The notes under the pieces were generated by a model. That model was not told where the DNA came from, did no database searches, and saw nothing but the letters and a program-made list of their open reading frames with translations. Both the position numbers and the translations under genes were made by a program. A DNA stretch of 64,000 nucleotides from Endozoicomonas numazuensis (lineage in GTDB: Bacteria; Pseudomonadota; Gammaproteobacteria; Pseudomonadales; Endozoicomonadaceae), in NCBI RefSeq assembly GCF_000722635.1, contig NZ_JOKH01000002.1:1149636-1213635 (forward strand). The letters run 5' to 3'. This document shows positions 36,557 to 44,885 of the stretch, piece by piece (within the stretch, counting starts at the first letter, position 1; every line of letters starts with the position of its first letter).

Positions 36557-37762
36557 TCAGAGGCTGATTTTTCCGGTCACTGCATAGCGGTTTCGAGCAT
36601 ACCCTTCAGGCTCAGAACCTTTAGTGACACTGTCTTCTCTTCTGACGGTGTACGCCCAGTTGAGTGATAGTGTGAGCCAGCGTCGTAGTTCATAGAAAAG
36701 ACCTAATGAATATTGATAAACGTCTCTCTGTTTGAGTTTCGTTCCTGCTCCATTCAATACCCAGTCATCTGAATAACTCCAACCTACTCTGGTTGCTAAT
36801 CGTGCTCTCCAGTTATGATTCCAGGAAAAACGAATAAAGCGCCCCCGGGTAAAGTCTGCACTTTGTGGCTCATCAGCATCTAAACCATAATTCTGACCAG
36901 CTGTCAGTTTGAATGTCGAATATGTTTTGGGTTTGTATACAAAACCCGTATCCCAGCCAGTGAAACCTTCTTTGCCTGCCAGGCTCGCATCAGTTGTCCT
37001 GAAGCGACGACCCAACTTCAAAGACAATGAAGTCTTGACGCTGAAATCCCAGTTAATACCAGCCAGATAACTGGTGATTTCATAGCCCGTATCATCCAAA
37101 TCAAGGTATTGTAGAGTACGACGGGAAACCTCGAATACTGCATCTGTATCAGGCATCAACTGGAAATAAAATGTTGTTCCGTAGTCTTCAACCTGACGAT
37201 CATTGAAACCTTCATCGCTATAGTTTCTTGTGTTCATCTGGTATACAAAATCTATCCGGGCTTCTGCCTTCTTGGAGCCAAAACCATATATTCCAGATAT
37301 TGACTGCTGCCTGTATTCAGGAAAAAGGGTGTTATCACTTTCATTTTCTGAACCAACATCATGAGATAGTTCATGAGATAGTTCATCAGACACCTTAAAG
37401 TTGACTCTATGTCGACTATTCAGCTCATGTTTGATTACCCCTGACAAGCTGTAATCAAAAAAGCTACCAGACTGAAATCTAGAATAATCACTTTTTTCGG
37501 CGCTGAACGTCAGTCGATAGACATTATTTTCTTTTCTGAAAAGGGTAGAAAACTTTGGACTAAGAATATAAACCGGAGAGCTTCTCTTTCTTTGGCTACG
37601 AAAGACATTATCGTCATATTTTACCTCTGCAGTTATCTCTGACTGCAAACATAATGAATCAAAAGATAGAGCGTTTATACACTCACTGCCCTTTACACCG
37701 GAAGAACTCATTAAGATAAGAAAGAAACTCTTATTAACTAACTTATAACGCCTTTTTTTCAC
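36557..37762 (-). CDS. Outer-membrane beta-barrel protein of the EPS operon
   Basis: A 401-aa protein, first in the EPS operon. The N-terminus (FFLILMSSSGVKGSECINAL) is a signal peptide. The rest alternates aromatic and polar strands typical of a large outer-membrane barrel and ends RYAVTGKISL, with a short amphipathic final strand. The style (EITAEVKYDDNVFRSQRKRSS near the start; many R/W/Y strands) resembles the BBP2 group found in exopolysaccharide clusters. It may provide the outer-membrane passage that the short export protein downstream lacks. There is a 25-bp gap to that gene. Confidence 0.8.
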   Translation of the reverse strand: MKKRRYKLVNKSFFLILMSSSGVKGSECINALSFDSLCLQSEITAEVKYDDNVFRSQRKRSSPVYILSPKFSTLFRKENNVYRLTFSAEKSDYSRFQSGSFFDYSLSGVIKHELNSRHRVNFKVSDELSHELSHDVGSENESDNTLFPEYRQQSISGIYGFGSKKAEARIDFVYQMNTRNYSDEGFNDRQVEDYGTTFYFQLMPDTDAVFEVSRRTLQYLDLDDTGYEITSYLAGINWDFSVKTSLSLKLGRRFRTTDASLAGKEGFTGWDTGFVYKPKTYSTFKLTAGQNYGLDADEPQSADFTRGRFIRFSWNHNWRARLATRVGWSYSDDWVLNGAGTKLKQRDVYQYSLGLFYELRRWLTLSLNWAYTVRREDSVTKGSEPEGYARNRYAVTGKISL

Positions 37763-37826
37763 AGATATGTTTTATCTCTTAAGAATTCGTAGTCCAAAAA
37801 GACTATCTTTTATTTATTGTTTTTAG

Positions 37827-37838
37827 CACGCTACCGCC
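37827..37838 (-). promoter_or_regulatory. ops element (JUMPstart core) for RfaH, upstream of the EPS operon
   Basis: On the minus strand the sequence GGCGGTAGCGTG matches the ops consensus GGCGGTAGNNTG exactly. It lies 65 bp upstream of the first EPS gene's ATG, within the likely leader. In enterobacteria ops pauses RNA polymerase and recruits RfaH, which prevents early termination in long surface-polysaccharide operons. The operon here spans about 15 kb, just the kind that needs it. Confidence 0.88.
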
Positions 37839-38510
37839 CTTCAACTAACACCTTAATGTTGAAACGGCATAACAAGTAGAACAAAATTTATTTGTATTTT
37901 TATCTAAGAGATAAACCTGAGAACAACAACTTCTGTCACTCAAAACTTTGAGTTTCAGGAGGTATCTATCTGTATTACCTCGTCACTAACGGTCGTTATT
38001 TTTATGAAAGGCTTCACACTTTCAGACCTTTCGGCTTAAACCCAACTGAAAGTTCGACTAGCATGAATGTATCAAGAGTCCCTGTGCATCATGCAGAAAC
38101 CCATTGTCTTATAGACATACTCACATATGTAACCAAGAGCACTTCCTATAGTGTTAACCCTCTGAAAAACAGGTATTAAACCCTATAAGAACAACACTAG
38201 GCGACATGCCGAAGAAAAAGTGTAAGGGTATTCCGAGGGCGATGATTACAAAATTTTCATACCATATCAATAAACAATCACTCTTGTATAACCACGAATT
38301 TAATAAGGTTTTTCAAGCCTGCTCTACAATATTGTTACAATAATCCTATAATCCTGTTTACTAATAACAACTTAATCAAGTTTGATTGTACGACAACACA
38401 CACATAAAATACCTCTCTCAGAATTACCAACAGCTTATAGCATTGATTCTCTCCATAATTCCTATGACTGCATGCTGACTTATTCTTTGCAGGTCATTAT
38501 CTTTGTTGAT

Positions 38511-38534
38511 ATGCGTCAACAAAGAATCACATTG
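38511..38534. promoter_or_regulatory. TGTTGA-N6-TCAACA palindrome upstream of PTS EIIC
   Basis: CTTTGTTGA and TCAACAAAG (perfect 9-bp arms) flank TATGCG, 135 bp upstream of the EIIC start. The centre TTGATATGCGTCAA differs from the FNR consensus at one base. It shares its core with the palindrome next to the other EIIB gene (17157-17190), suggesting one regulator acts on both PTS units. Confidence 0.5.
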
Positions 38535-38668
38535 CTACAAAAGTCCGTAATACGCTTCATTTATCAGATTTTCGTCCTCCCCCCCTTCTCTTATAGTTCC
38601 CTCAACAGCAACAAACTGTTCAAGTTTGTGACCTCTTATACAGCACTGGATGATGAGAAGGACTCGTT

Positions 38669-39730
38669 ATGAAGAATGATCTTGCAACCCTGAAGCGGCA
38701 TTTGCTGACAGGTACCAGTCACATGCTGCCATTTATCGTCGCTGGCGGTGTTTTGCTGGCATTATCAGTGATGCTGAATGGTAAAGGTGCCCAGCCAGAA
38801 GGTGCTTTCTTGACTGGCATCTGGGATATGGGGATTGCAGGCTTTACTCTTTTTGTTCCGGTTCTTGGCGGTTATATCGCTTACTCTATAGCAGACCGTC
38901 CCGCACTGGCTCCGGGCATGATTGGCGCTTACCTGGCGAATGCCAACGGTACTGGATTTCTGGGTGCTATCATTGTTGGCTTTCTGGCTGGCTACATCGT
39001 AAATCAGCTGAAAAGAATTCCTCTGTCTAATAAGTTCAAGGCTGTTTCTACTTACTTCATTCTGCCAATAGGCGGCACTTTTATTGTATCTGCCATTGTT
39101 ATCTGGGGTATTGGTCAACCCATTGCTGCTCTGATGGAAGCTCTGAATGGCTGGTTGTCAGGCATGGGTGATGGATCAAAAGTAGCACTGGGGACTGTGC
39201 TCGGGGGTATGACTGCTTTTGACATGGGCGGTCCCATCAATAAAGTAGCCACTCTATTCGCCCAGACCCAGGTTTTCGAACACCCGGAATTAATGGGAGG
39301 TGTTGGTGTTGCTATCTGCGTTCCTCCTCTGGGCATGTTTCTGGCCACTCTGTTTTCAAAAAGCCGTTATAGCGATGAAGAGCGTGAAGCTGGCCGTGCT
39401 GCAGGCTTGATGGGCATGATCGGCATTACCGAAGGGGCTATTCCCTTCGCGGCTAACGACCCACTGCGCGTTATTCCGTCCATTGTTGCTGGAGGCATTG
39501 TAGGTAACGTAATTGCCTTCCAGATGGGCGTATTAAATCACGCCCCCTGGGGCGGCTGGATTGTACTGCCCGTAGTTGATGGACGTATGGGCTATATCAT
39601 CGCCACCATAGCCGGTGCAGCCACTACCGCTCTGATCGTCAACATTCTCAAGAAACCGATCGATCAACGTTCTGAAGAAAAAGAAGAAGAACTGGATAAC
39701 TCTGACGAGCTGGTGCTCGAATTCGACTGA
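38669..39730 (+). CDS. PTS fructose-type EIIC permease
   Basis: A 353-aa membrane permease with about 9-10 helices. It begins with the family's HLLTGTSHMLPFIVAGG and contains GIAGFTLFVPVLGGYIAYSIADRPALAPG, GGMTAFDMGGPINKVA and the conserved GITEGAIPFA loop, all marks of EIIC(Fru). It moves and phosphorylates a sugar with phosphate from EIIB. GAGAAGGA precedes the ATG. It is followed 82 bp later by its EIIB. No EIIA is adjacent; the HPr-EI-EIIA fusion at 14123 could serve. The C-terminal tail is very acidic (RSEEKEEELDNSDELVLEFD). Confidence 0.93.
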   Translation: MKNDLATLKRHLLTGTSHMLPFIVAGGVLLALSVMLNGKGAQPEGAFLTGIWDMGIAGFTLFVPVLGGYIAYSIADRPALAPGMIGAYLANANGTGFLGAIIVGFLAGYIVNQLKRIPLSNKFKAVSTYFILPIGGTFIVSAIVIWGIGQPIAALMEALNGWLSGMGDGSKVALGTVLGGMTAFDMGGPINKVATLFAQTQVFEHPELMGGVGVAICVPPLGMFLATLFSKSRYSDEEREAGRAAGLMGMIGITEGAIPFAANDPLRVIPSIVAGGIVGNVIAFQMGVLNHAPWGGWIVLPVVDGRMGYIIATIAGAATTALIVNILKKPIDQRSEEKEEELDNSDELVLEFD

Positions 39731-39812
39731 ATAACAAGGTGCTCCAACAAAACGGAGCTCCAGACACCTGACACTCACTTTCGCAGTTATAAAGATTAAA
39801 TGGAGTACAACG

Positions 39813-40124
39813 ATGAAAATGCTGGCTGTTACATCCTGCCCTTCCGGTGTTGCCCACACTTACATGGCGGCTGAAGCACTGGAAAACGCGGCCAGGGAAA
39901 AAGGCTGGGAGGTCAAGGTAGAGACCCAAGGCTCTTACGGGATTGAAAACCGTATTGAACTGGAAGAAGTAAGGGATGCCGACTTTGTTCTACTGACCAA
40001 AGACATTGCTATCAAGGAAGAAGGTCGATTCACCGGTAAACCGATTATTCGTGTGGGTGTGGCCGATGCGGTTAAGAAAGCGCCTCAAATTGTTGAGCAG
40101 ATTGAGAAGAAGCTGAAAAAGTAA
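39813..40124 (+). CDS. PTS fructose-like EIIB component
   Basis: A 103-aa EIIB starting MKMLAVTSCPSGVAHTYMAA, with Cys9 as the phospho-acceptor. It lies in an operon with EIIC. Compared with the EIIB at 16753 it has the more usual VAHTYM loop. The KTIAIKEEGRFTGKPIIRV-like strand (DIAIKEEGRFTGKP) is typical. It is probably the direct partner of the EIIC encoded just upstream. Confidence 0.93.
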   Translation: MKMLAVTSCPSGVAHTYMAAEALENAAREKGWEVKVETQGSYGIENRIELEEVRDADFVLLTKDIAIKEEGRFTGKPIIRVGVADAVKKAPQIVEQIEKKLKK

Positions 40125-40135
40125 TCCTGAATCGT

Positions 40136-40162
40136 GCATCGGCTCGTTGACCCAGCCGATGC
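40136..40162 (+). terminator. Possible terminator hairpin after PTS EIIB
   Basis: GCATCGGCT and its exact complement AGCCGATGC flank a 9-base loop, 11 bp after the EIIB stop. There is no T run, so this may be a 3'-end-stabilising hairpin rather than an intrinsic terminator. Confidence 0.45.
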
Positions 40163-40242
40163 AGATAATAAAGAAGCATTCAGATTGTTGCCCCCTCAGG
40201 GCCTGCTCTTATCAACCCATGACCTGAACGACAAACACCATT

Positions 40243-40274
40243 TAAGCGGGTAAGCGGGTAAGCGGGTAAGCGGG
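40243..40274 (+). repeat. 8-bp tandem repeat, four copies of taagcggg
   Basis: Four perfect head-to-tail copies of taagcggg run straight into a 15-bp stem-loop. The unit number is likely to vary by strand slippage. It is non-coding. Confidence 0.9.
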
Positions 40275-40312
40275 CTGTTTTGAGTCAGTTCCCCACTCTG
40301 ACTCAAAACAGC
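40274..40312. promoter_or_regulatory. Perfect 15-bp stem-loop with alternative pairing downstream
   Basis: gctgttttgagtcag pairs exactly with 40298-40312 around a 9-base loop. The left arm together with the end of the tandem repeat (40266-40284) can instead pair with 40319-40336 (ctcaaacagctcgcttac) with one mismatch and one bulge. Two exclusive stems of this kind resemble an attenuator, but could be the remains of duplicated inverted repeats. Confidence 0.5.
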
Positions 40313-40556
40313 TACCCACTCAAACAGCTCGCTTACTTACACACACGATTCAACTATTCAACTTAAGGCATGCTAAAAAGTCGTGCTTTTAGCGTAAAAA
40401 CAAGACGATAGGCTGCTTTTGTAAAAGCACTTATTGCTTGAATCCAGCCTCACCTTACAAGCCTTAGATCATCACAAATATTCTCTCTCTTAATTTTCTC
40501 TTAATTCTGTCCTCATATCCTGTCTGACATCACAGATCACCATGGTGATATGAAGA

Positions 40557-41243
40557 GTGTCTACTCAACCTCAAACGAGTTTCCAGACATTGGAAACCCG
40601 CAGATTCCAGCATGCTCTTTCAGGTGACTCTCACAGAGAAGCGTTTGAGAGCCTGATCAGAAAAAAGTTCGCAGAACATCATGGTGCGATCATAGCCAGA
40701 TTCCTGCCCATTCTGGTTGGTGTAATCGATAAGAATCTCCCTTCTGCTGTAGCAGGTATCAGCATAGCCAGTGAAGGGCCTTTACTGGTTGAATCATATC
40801 TCAAACAGCCTGTTGAATCAGAAATCAGGCAACTCTCTGATTATCGAATCGATCGCCAGCACATTGTTGAGATAGGCAATCTTGCAGCTTCCTCCACCCG
40901 AGCCTGCCAAGCGTTGTTTATTGTTCTGGCAGATGTGCTTTATCAGGCAGGTTTTAAATGGGTGATATGCACTGCTACTCCACTTGTTCAGCGACAACTG
41001 AAAACCATGCAGTTTCAGCCCGTTTTGCTGGGACAGGCAGATGGCCTGAGCCTTGGTGAGCAGCGTGTTTACTGGGGACGCTACTATGATGCCTCACCGA
41101 AAGTCCTGGCTGGAGCCATTGAACCTGCTGTTGCCCACATCCGTAGAAAACCTCACCTTCAAGGCACATTGGATCAGTATCAAGACGAGCTGCCTGCCAT
41201 TGTGGAGGTCATTTCAAAATCAGCCAGGGAGTACGCCCGGTGA
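40557..41243 (+). CDS. Thermostable-hemolysin-family protein
   Basis: A 228-aa protein of the family named for the Vibrio parahaemolyticus thermostable delta-hemolysin. VEIGNLAASSTRACQALFIVLADVLYQAGFKWVICTAT (about residues 101-138) is its most conserved part. As I recall, the family groups with the GNAT-like acyltransferase fold, so a biosynthetic rather than lytic role is likely. There is no signal peptide. The start is GTG at 40557 with a weak GAAG-type site. It is the first of seven genes; its stop overlaps the next gene by 4 bp. Together with the ligase, di-iron protein and SDR downstream it probably makes an acyl-derived molecule. Confidence 0.85.
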   Translation: MSTQPQTSFQTLETRRFQHALSGDSHREAFESLIRKKFAEHHGAIIARFLPILVGVIDKNLPSAVAGISIASEGPLLVESYLKQPVESEIRQLSDYRIDRQHIVEIGNLAASSTRACQALFIVLADVLYQAGFKWVICTATPLVQRQLKTMQFQPVLLGQADGLSLGEQRVYWGRYYDASPKVLAGAIEPAVAHIRRKPHLQGTLDQYQDELPAIVEVISKSAREYAR

Positions 41244-42691
41244 ATACCGTTATCGATGCTCTGAAAAAACACGCAAACCAGATATCTAACAAGCCTGCTC
41301 TTGAAAGTGGTAGTAACACCTTGTCGTGGGAGAAGCTCTGGTTTGAAGTACAAGGCTTTGCAAAAACGCTGCAAAATCACAAAATTCGTAAGCTGGCGAT
41401 CGATGCTGATAATGGTTTCGGCTGGGTGATAGCCGACCTGGCCTGTCTGGAAAGCCAGATTATTTCAGTACCGATCCCTCCCTTCTTTACTGCCAGCCAA
41501 AAAGAGCACCTGCTGAAAACAGCCGGAGTGGATGCCATTCTCTCCTCCAGTATCAGTGGCAACCCCATTGCAGAATGCCATGACCTGTCTCTATTCAAAC
41601 ATAGGGTAAAGGTTAACTCACTCCCCTTTCAGAGTTGTCAGAAAATCACGTTCACTTCGGGCTCTACAGGCTCACCCAAAGGCGTTTGCCTGTCAGCAGA
41701 ACATCAATTGAATACCGCACAAGCCATCAATTCTGCTATTGGTTCAGTGGAAGGTGACAAGCACCTCTGCCTTCTTCCTCTCAGCACTTTGCTGGAAAAC
41801 ATTGCTGGTCTGTATGTTCCGATTCTGAGAGGGATGTCGATTGCCGTTCCATCAACATCAGACGTTGGACTGAAGGGCAGTTCATCTCTGGATACTTCCA
41901 AGCTGGTTCAATCTCTAAGCCGGTTTCAGCCTGCCAGCCTGATTTTGACGCCTCAGCTTTTACTAGCATTAGTTGCGGCTACCCAGCAAGGATGGACTGC
42001 CCCGTCTTCGCTGAAATTCATTGCAGTGGGTGGTGGTCGTGTATCTCAGGGGCTTCTGGAGAAAGCCCACAAAATGGGACTACCGGTGTTTGAAGGTTAT
42101 GGACTGTCCGAGTGTTGTTCTGTGGTCAGCCTGAACACTCCCAGAGCCTTGAAAGCAGGCAGTACCGGGCGCCCTCTGTCTCACTGCCAGGTTGAGATAA
42201 ACAATGATGAGGTGGTGGTAAAAGGCAGCTGTTTTCTAGGCTACCTTGGCCAACCGGAAAACCTGAACGAAGCCGTCTTTACCGGCGATACCGGATATAT
42301 CGACGCCAGTGGATTTCTTCATATTACAGGTCGTCGCAAGAACCTGCTGATCTCTTCATTTGGCCGCAACATATCACCTGAATGGCCGGAGAGTGAACTC
42401 ATGCAGACAGGCCTCTTCAGCCACTGTCTGGTAGCAGGAGACAGTCGTCCCTTCTGTACCGCCCTGGTCAGACTTTTACCCGGTGTTACCGATGAGCAGG
42501 TTATTTCAGCCCTGAGCATTGCCAACCGACAACTCCCGGACTACGCACAAATTAAAGGCTGGACGCTCATGGCAGAGCCGCAGGCTGACCAATGGACTGC
42601 CAATGGCCGTCCCCGTCGAGACAAGATTCTTCAAGCGAACCAACGGGATCTCGATAAACTCTATCAACAGCTGCAGGAGCCTGCTGCATGA
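41240..42691 (+). CDS. AMP-dependent ligase (acyl-CoA/acyl synthetase-like)
   Basis: A 483-aa adenylate-forming enzyme. FTSGSTGSPKGV (A3 phosphate loop) is followed by EGYGLSECCSV, TGDTGYIDASG and GRRKNLLISSFGRNISPEW, motifs of long-chain acyl-CoA synthetase type enzymes. It is shorter than FadD (about 560) because the N-terminus is compact. It activates a carboxylic acid as acyl-AMP, probably for transfer to CoA or a carrier. GTG start overlapping the previous stop (GTGA). It ends ATGA-overlapping with the di-iron gene. Confidence 0.9.
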   Translation: MNTVIDALKKHANQISNKPALESGSNTLSWEKLWFEVQGFAKTLQNHKIRKLAIDADNGFGWVIADLACLESQIISVPIPPFFTASQKEHLLKTAGVDAILSSSISGNPIAECHDLSLFKHRVKVNSLPFQSCQKITFTSGSTGSPKGVCLSAEHQLNTAQAINSAIGSVEGDKHLCLLPLSTLLENIAGLYVPILRGMSIAVPSTSDVGLKGSSSLDTSKLVQSLSRFQPASLILTPQLLLALVAATQQGWTAPSSLKFIAVGGGRVSQGLLEKAHKMGLPVFEGYGLSECCSVVSLNTPRALKAGSTGRPLSHCQVEINNDEVVVKGSCFLGYLGQPENLNEAVFTGDTGYIDASGFLHITGRRKNLLISSFGRNISPEWPESELMQTGLFSHCLVAGDSRPFCTALVRLLPGVTDEQVISALSIANRQLPDYAQIKGWTLMAEPQADQWTANGRPRRDKILQANQRDLDKLYQQLQEPAA

Positions 42692-43362
42692 ATTTCTTTG
42701 ACTTACTGCAGAGCAATACAGAACTACAACGAGAATCTCTGCTTAAAACACCGATCATTCAGCGCTGCTTTCAACGCGACGTCACACTGGAAAACTATGT
42801 TGCCTTTTTGACCCAGGCATACCATCACGTCAAGCATACTGTGCCTCTGTTGATGGCAGCAGGAAGCCGACTTCCCCAAGAAAAGGAGTGGCTCCGTCAG
42901 GCGATAGCTGAATACATCGAAGAAGAACTGGGACACCAGGAATGGGTTCTTAATGATATCGCCGCCTGTGGCTTTGACAAGGAAGAGGTGCGCCATAGTC
43001 AGCCCCTTCCTGAGACAGAGATCATGGTCGCTTATCTGTACGACACTATAAACAGAATCAACCCTGTTGGTATTTTCGGCATGGTTCAGGTTCTTGAAGG
43101 CACCAGCATTCTACTCGCCAGTGCTGGCTCCAAGGTCGTGCAGGAAGTGCTGGAACTGCCAGACAGCGCCTTCAGCTACTTAAGCTCTCATGGGGAACTG
43201 GACATTGGTCATATGAAGTTTTTTGAAAACCTGATGAACAAAATCAACGATCCACAAGACCAGGCTGCCATTATTCACTGTTCCCGGATGATGTATGGAC
43301 TGTATGGCAATATTTTCCAAAATCTGGACAACGTCATGCTGCCAGACAAGAGAGCAGCATAA
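42688..43362 (+). CDS. Haem-oxygenase-like di-iron (TenA/UndA-like) redox enzyme
   Basis: A 224-aa all-helical protein of the iron-containing redox enzyme family. Metal-ligand candidates: Glu80-x2-His83 (EELGHQEW), Glu137 (VLEGTS), and Asp172-x2-His175 (LDIGHMKFFENL), matching the order of ligands in haem-oxygenase-like diiron oxidases such as UndA. His46/His47/His50 form an extra cluster. Members oxidise fatty acids, amino acids or amines in small-molecule pathways. Next to an acyl-activating ligase and an SDR, an oxidative step on an activated acyl chain is likely. Overlaps both neighbours by 4 and 1 bp. Confidence 0.85.
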   Translation: MNFFDLLQSNTELQRESLLKTPIIQRCFQRDVTLENYVAFLTQAYHHVKHTVPLLMAAGSRLPQEKEWLRQAIAEYIEEELGHQEWVLNDIAACGFDKEEVRHSQPLPETEIMVAYLYDTINRINPVGIFGMVQVLEGTSILLASAGSKVVQEVLELPDSAFSYLSSHGELDIGHMKFFENLMNKINDPQDQAAIIHCSRMMYGLYGNIFQNLDNVMLPDKRAA

Positions 43363-44165
43363 TGGACATTAGAAACAAAACCATTCTGCTGACAGGTGCC
43401 ACCGGAGGGATGGGCTCGGCTATAGCCCAAAAACTGGCTTCTGAGGGCGCTCGGTTACTCCTGGCGGGCAGAAGACAGGAACGGCTGGAAGTTCTGCTTC
43501 ACGCCCTTCCTGGTCAGCTACACAGAACCATAGTCGTCGACCTGGAAAGTCAGGAGGAGCGAAGTCAGCTGATCAACGTCTGCAAGAAAGAAGCTATAGA
43601 TATTCTGATCAATAACGCGGGGATTTGTCAGTTTTCTCTGCTGGAATCAACTTCGGAGCAAAGCCTGAAAGCCATACTGGCTACGAATGTCGAAGCACCG
43701 GCACATCTCTGCCAGGCATTACTGCCCGTTCTGAAAAACAAGCCTGAGGCTGCCATCGTTAATATCGGCTCAGTTTTTGGCGCTATTGGTTACCCTGGCT
43801 ACTCAATGTACTGCGCCAGTAAATTTGCACTTCGCGGCTTCACTGAAGCCCTTCGCCGCGAGCTGTCTGATACTGCAATTCGTGTACACTTGCTGTCTCC
43901 CCGGGCAACAGAGACTGATATAAACTCTCAGGCAGTCAATGCACTCAACCAGACTCTGGGCATTTCGGTTGACTCTCCCGATTTCGTGGCCAACGAACTA
44001 TTGTCCCTGTTACTCAGCCAAAGGAGTCAGCAGAAAACCCTGGGGTGGCCTGAAAAACTGTTTTCCCGCATCAATGGCGCACTGCCGGGTCTGGTTGATG
44101 GCTCCCTTAAAAAACAACTGCCCATCATTCGCAAATACGCTCTGCTGAACCAGCAAAAGAGCTGA
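43362..44165 (+). CDS. Short-chain dehydrogenase/reductase
   Basis: A 267-aa NAD(P)-dependent oxidoreductase. The nucleotide-binding motif TGATGGMG lies at residues 10-17, the arginine-containing LLAGRR follows the second strand (favouring NADPH), NNAG is in strand 4, and the catalytic Ser-Tyr-Lys is in NIGSVFGAIGYPGYSMYCASK. It probably reduces or oxidises a carbonyl/hydroxyl in the pathway product. Start overlaps the previous stop (TAATG). Confidence 0.92.
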   Translation: MDIRNKTILLTGATGGMGSAIAQKLASEGARLLLAGRRQERLEVLLHALPGQLHRTIVVDLESQEERSQLINVCKKEAIDILINNAGICQFSLLESTSEQSLKAILATNVEAPAHLCQALLPVLKNKPEAAIVNIGSVFGAIGYPGYSMYCASKFALRGFTEALRRELSDTAIRVHLLSPRATETDINSQAVNALNQTLGISVDSPDFVANELLSLLLSQRSQQKTLGWPEKLFSRINGALPGLVDGSLKKQLPIIRKYALLNQQKS

Positions 44166-44197
44166 CATTATGCAATCACTGTTACAAGGCACCGACT

Positions 44198-44884
44198 ATG
44201 AAAGCATTGAACCGCCTCCCTGCATGGATGCCCTCTGCCGGAAAATATCTGACCGTTTTCCTTTGCACAGGCTTCTTCAATTCAGCATTCGCCTCCCAGA
44301 ACCTTCTGTCTATACAACGGGAATGGGCACAAATTGAATACGGCCAGCTTGACGACGATGGTAAAATTAAGGCTCTGGAAAAACTTGAGAATGAGGCAAC
44401 CGGGCTGGTTGAAGCGAGTTCAGACTCAGAAAAGGCCGGTTTTCTGATCTGGCGCGGTATTATTCGCTCTACTGAGGCAGGTATAGACGGAGGAATAGGG
44501 GCTCTGTCACTGGTGAAAGACGCACGGAGTGATCTTCAAACTTCCCTGAAGATTGATAACACAGCTCTGCAAGGGTCAGCTCTAACAAGCCTCGGCGCCC
44601 TGTACTATCAAGTACCCGGATGGCCACTGGCTTTTGGTGATGACAACAAGGCCAGAACCTATCTGGAGCAGGCTGTGAAGGTGAACCCTAATGGCATTGA
44701 CAGCAACTATTTCTATGGTGACTTTCTGGCCAGTCAGGGTGAGAATCACAAAGCCATCGACGTACTGAAAACTGCACTGAAAGCGCCTGCCCGTCCTGAT
44801 CGCCCTTTGGCTGATAGAGGACGCCGTCAGGAGATCCAGAAGTTGATCGAAAAGTTGATCGAAAAGTTGGAGCCCTCTCTTTAA
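44198..44884 (+). CDS. Exported TPR-repeat protein
   Basis: A 228-aa protein with a signal peptide (residues ~1-30, TVFLCTGFFNSAFAS) and tetratricopeptide-like helices near residues 115-195 (ALYYQVPGWPLAFGDDNKARTYLEQAVKVNPNGIDSNYFYGDFLASQGENHKAI region). It ends with a repeated KLIEKLIEKL. It is likely periplasmic. It sits 32 bp after the SDR gene and 1 bp before the response regulator, so it belongs to the operon. A role as sensor partner or substrate handler is possible; not shown. Confidence 0.75.
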   Translation: MKALNRLPAWMPSAGKYLTVFLCTGFFNSAFASQNLLSIQREWAQIEYGQLDDDGKIKALEKLENEATGLVEASSDSEKAGFLIWRGIIRSTEAGIDGGIGALSLVKDARSDLQTSLKIDNTALQGSALTSLGALYYQVPGWPLAFGDDNKARTYLEQAVKVNPNGIDSNYFYGDFLASQGENHKAIDVLKTALKAPARPDRPLADRGRRQEIQKLIEKLIEKLEPSL

Positions 44885-44885
44885 G

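Larger units (their letters stand above)
37763..38668. other. 906-bp intergenic region with EPS and PTS promoters
   Basis: This divergent intergenic stretch separates the EPS operon (minus) from the PTS EIIC gene (plus). It is AT-rich. It contains the ops element at 37827-37838 and the palindrome at 38511-38534, and some short hairpin-like pieces (for example ACTTTCAG...CTGAAAGT around 38018-38053). A 96-codon frame at 38382 lacks a convincing ribosome binding site and codon pattern and is not called. The length leaves room for a long EPS leader RNA or an sRNA, but I see no known riboswitch. Confidence 0.5.
40125..40556. other. 432-bp intergenic region with tandem repeat and stem-loops
   Basis: After the EIIB gene this stretch carries a 9-bp hairpin, a four-copy 8-bp tandem repeat, a perfect 15-bp stem-loop with a possible competing stem, and near 40412-40428 a small tgctttt/aaaagca hairpin. 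The downstream part to 40556 is AT-rich and should hold the promoter of the seven-gene operon starting at 40557. I see no further gene. Confidence 0.5.

Noticed and set aside
38382-38672. A 96-codon frame just upstream of the PTS EIIC gene
   Set aside because: No ribosome binding site, an odd amino-acid mix and overlap with the promoter region and palindrome at 38511; more likely leader DNA.
40243-40336. CRISPR-like repeats
   Set aside because: The repeats are 8-bp units with no spacers and no cas genes nearby, so this is a tandem repeat plus hairpin, not an array.
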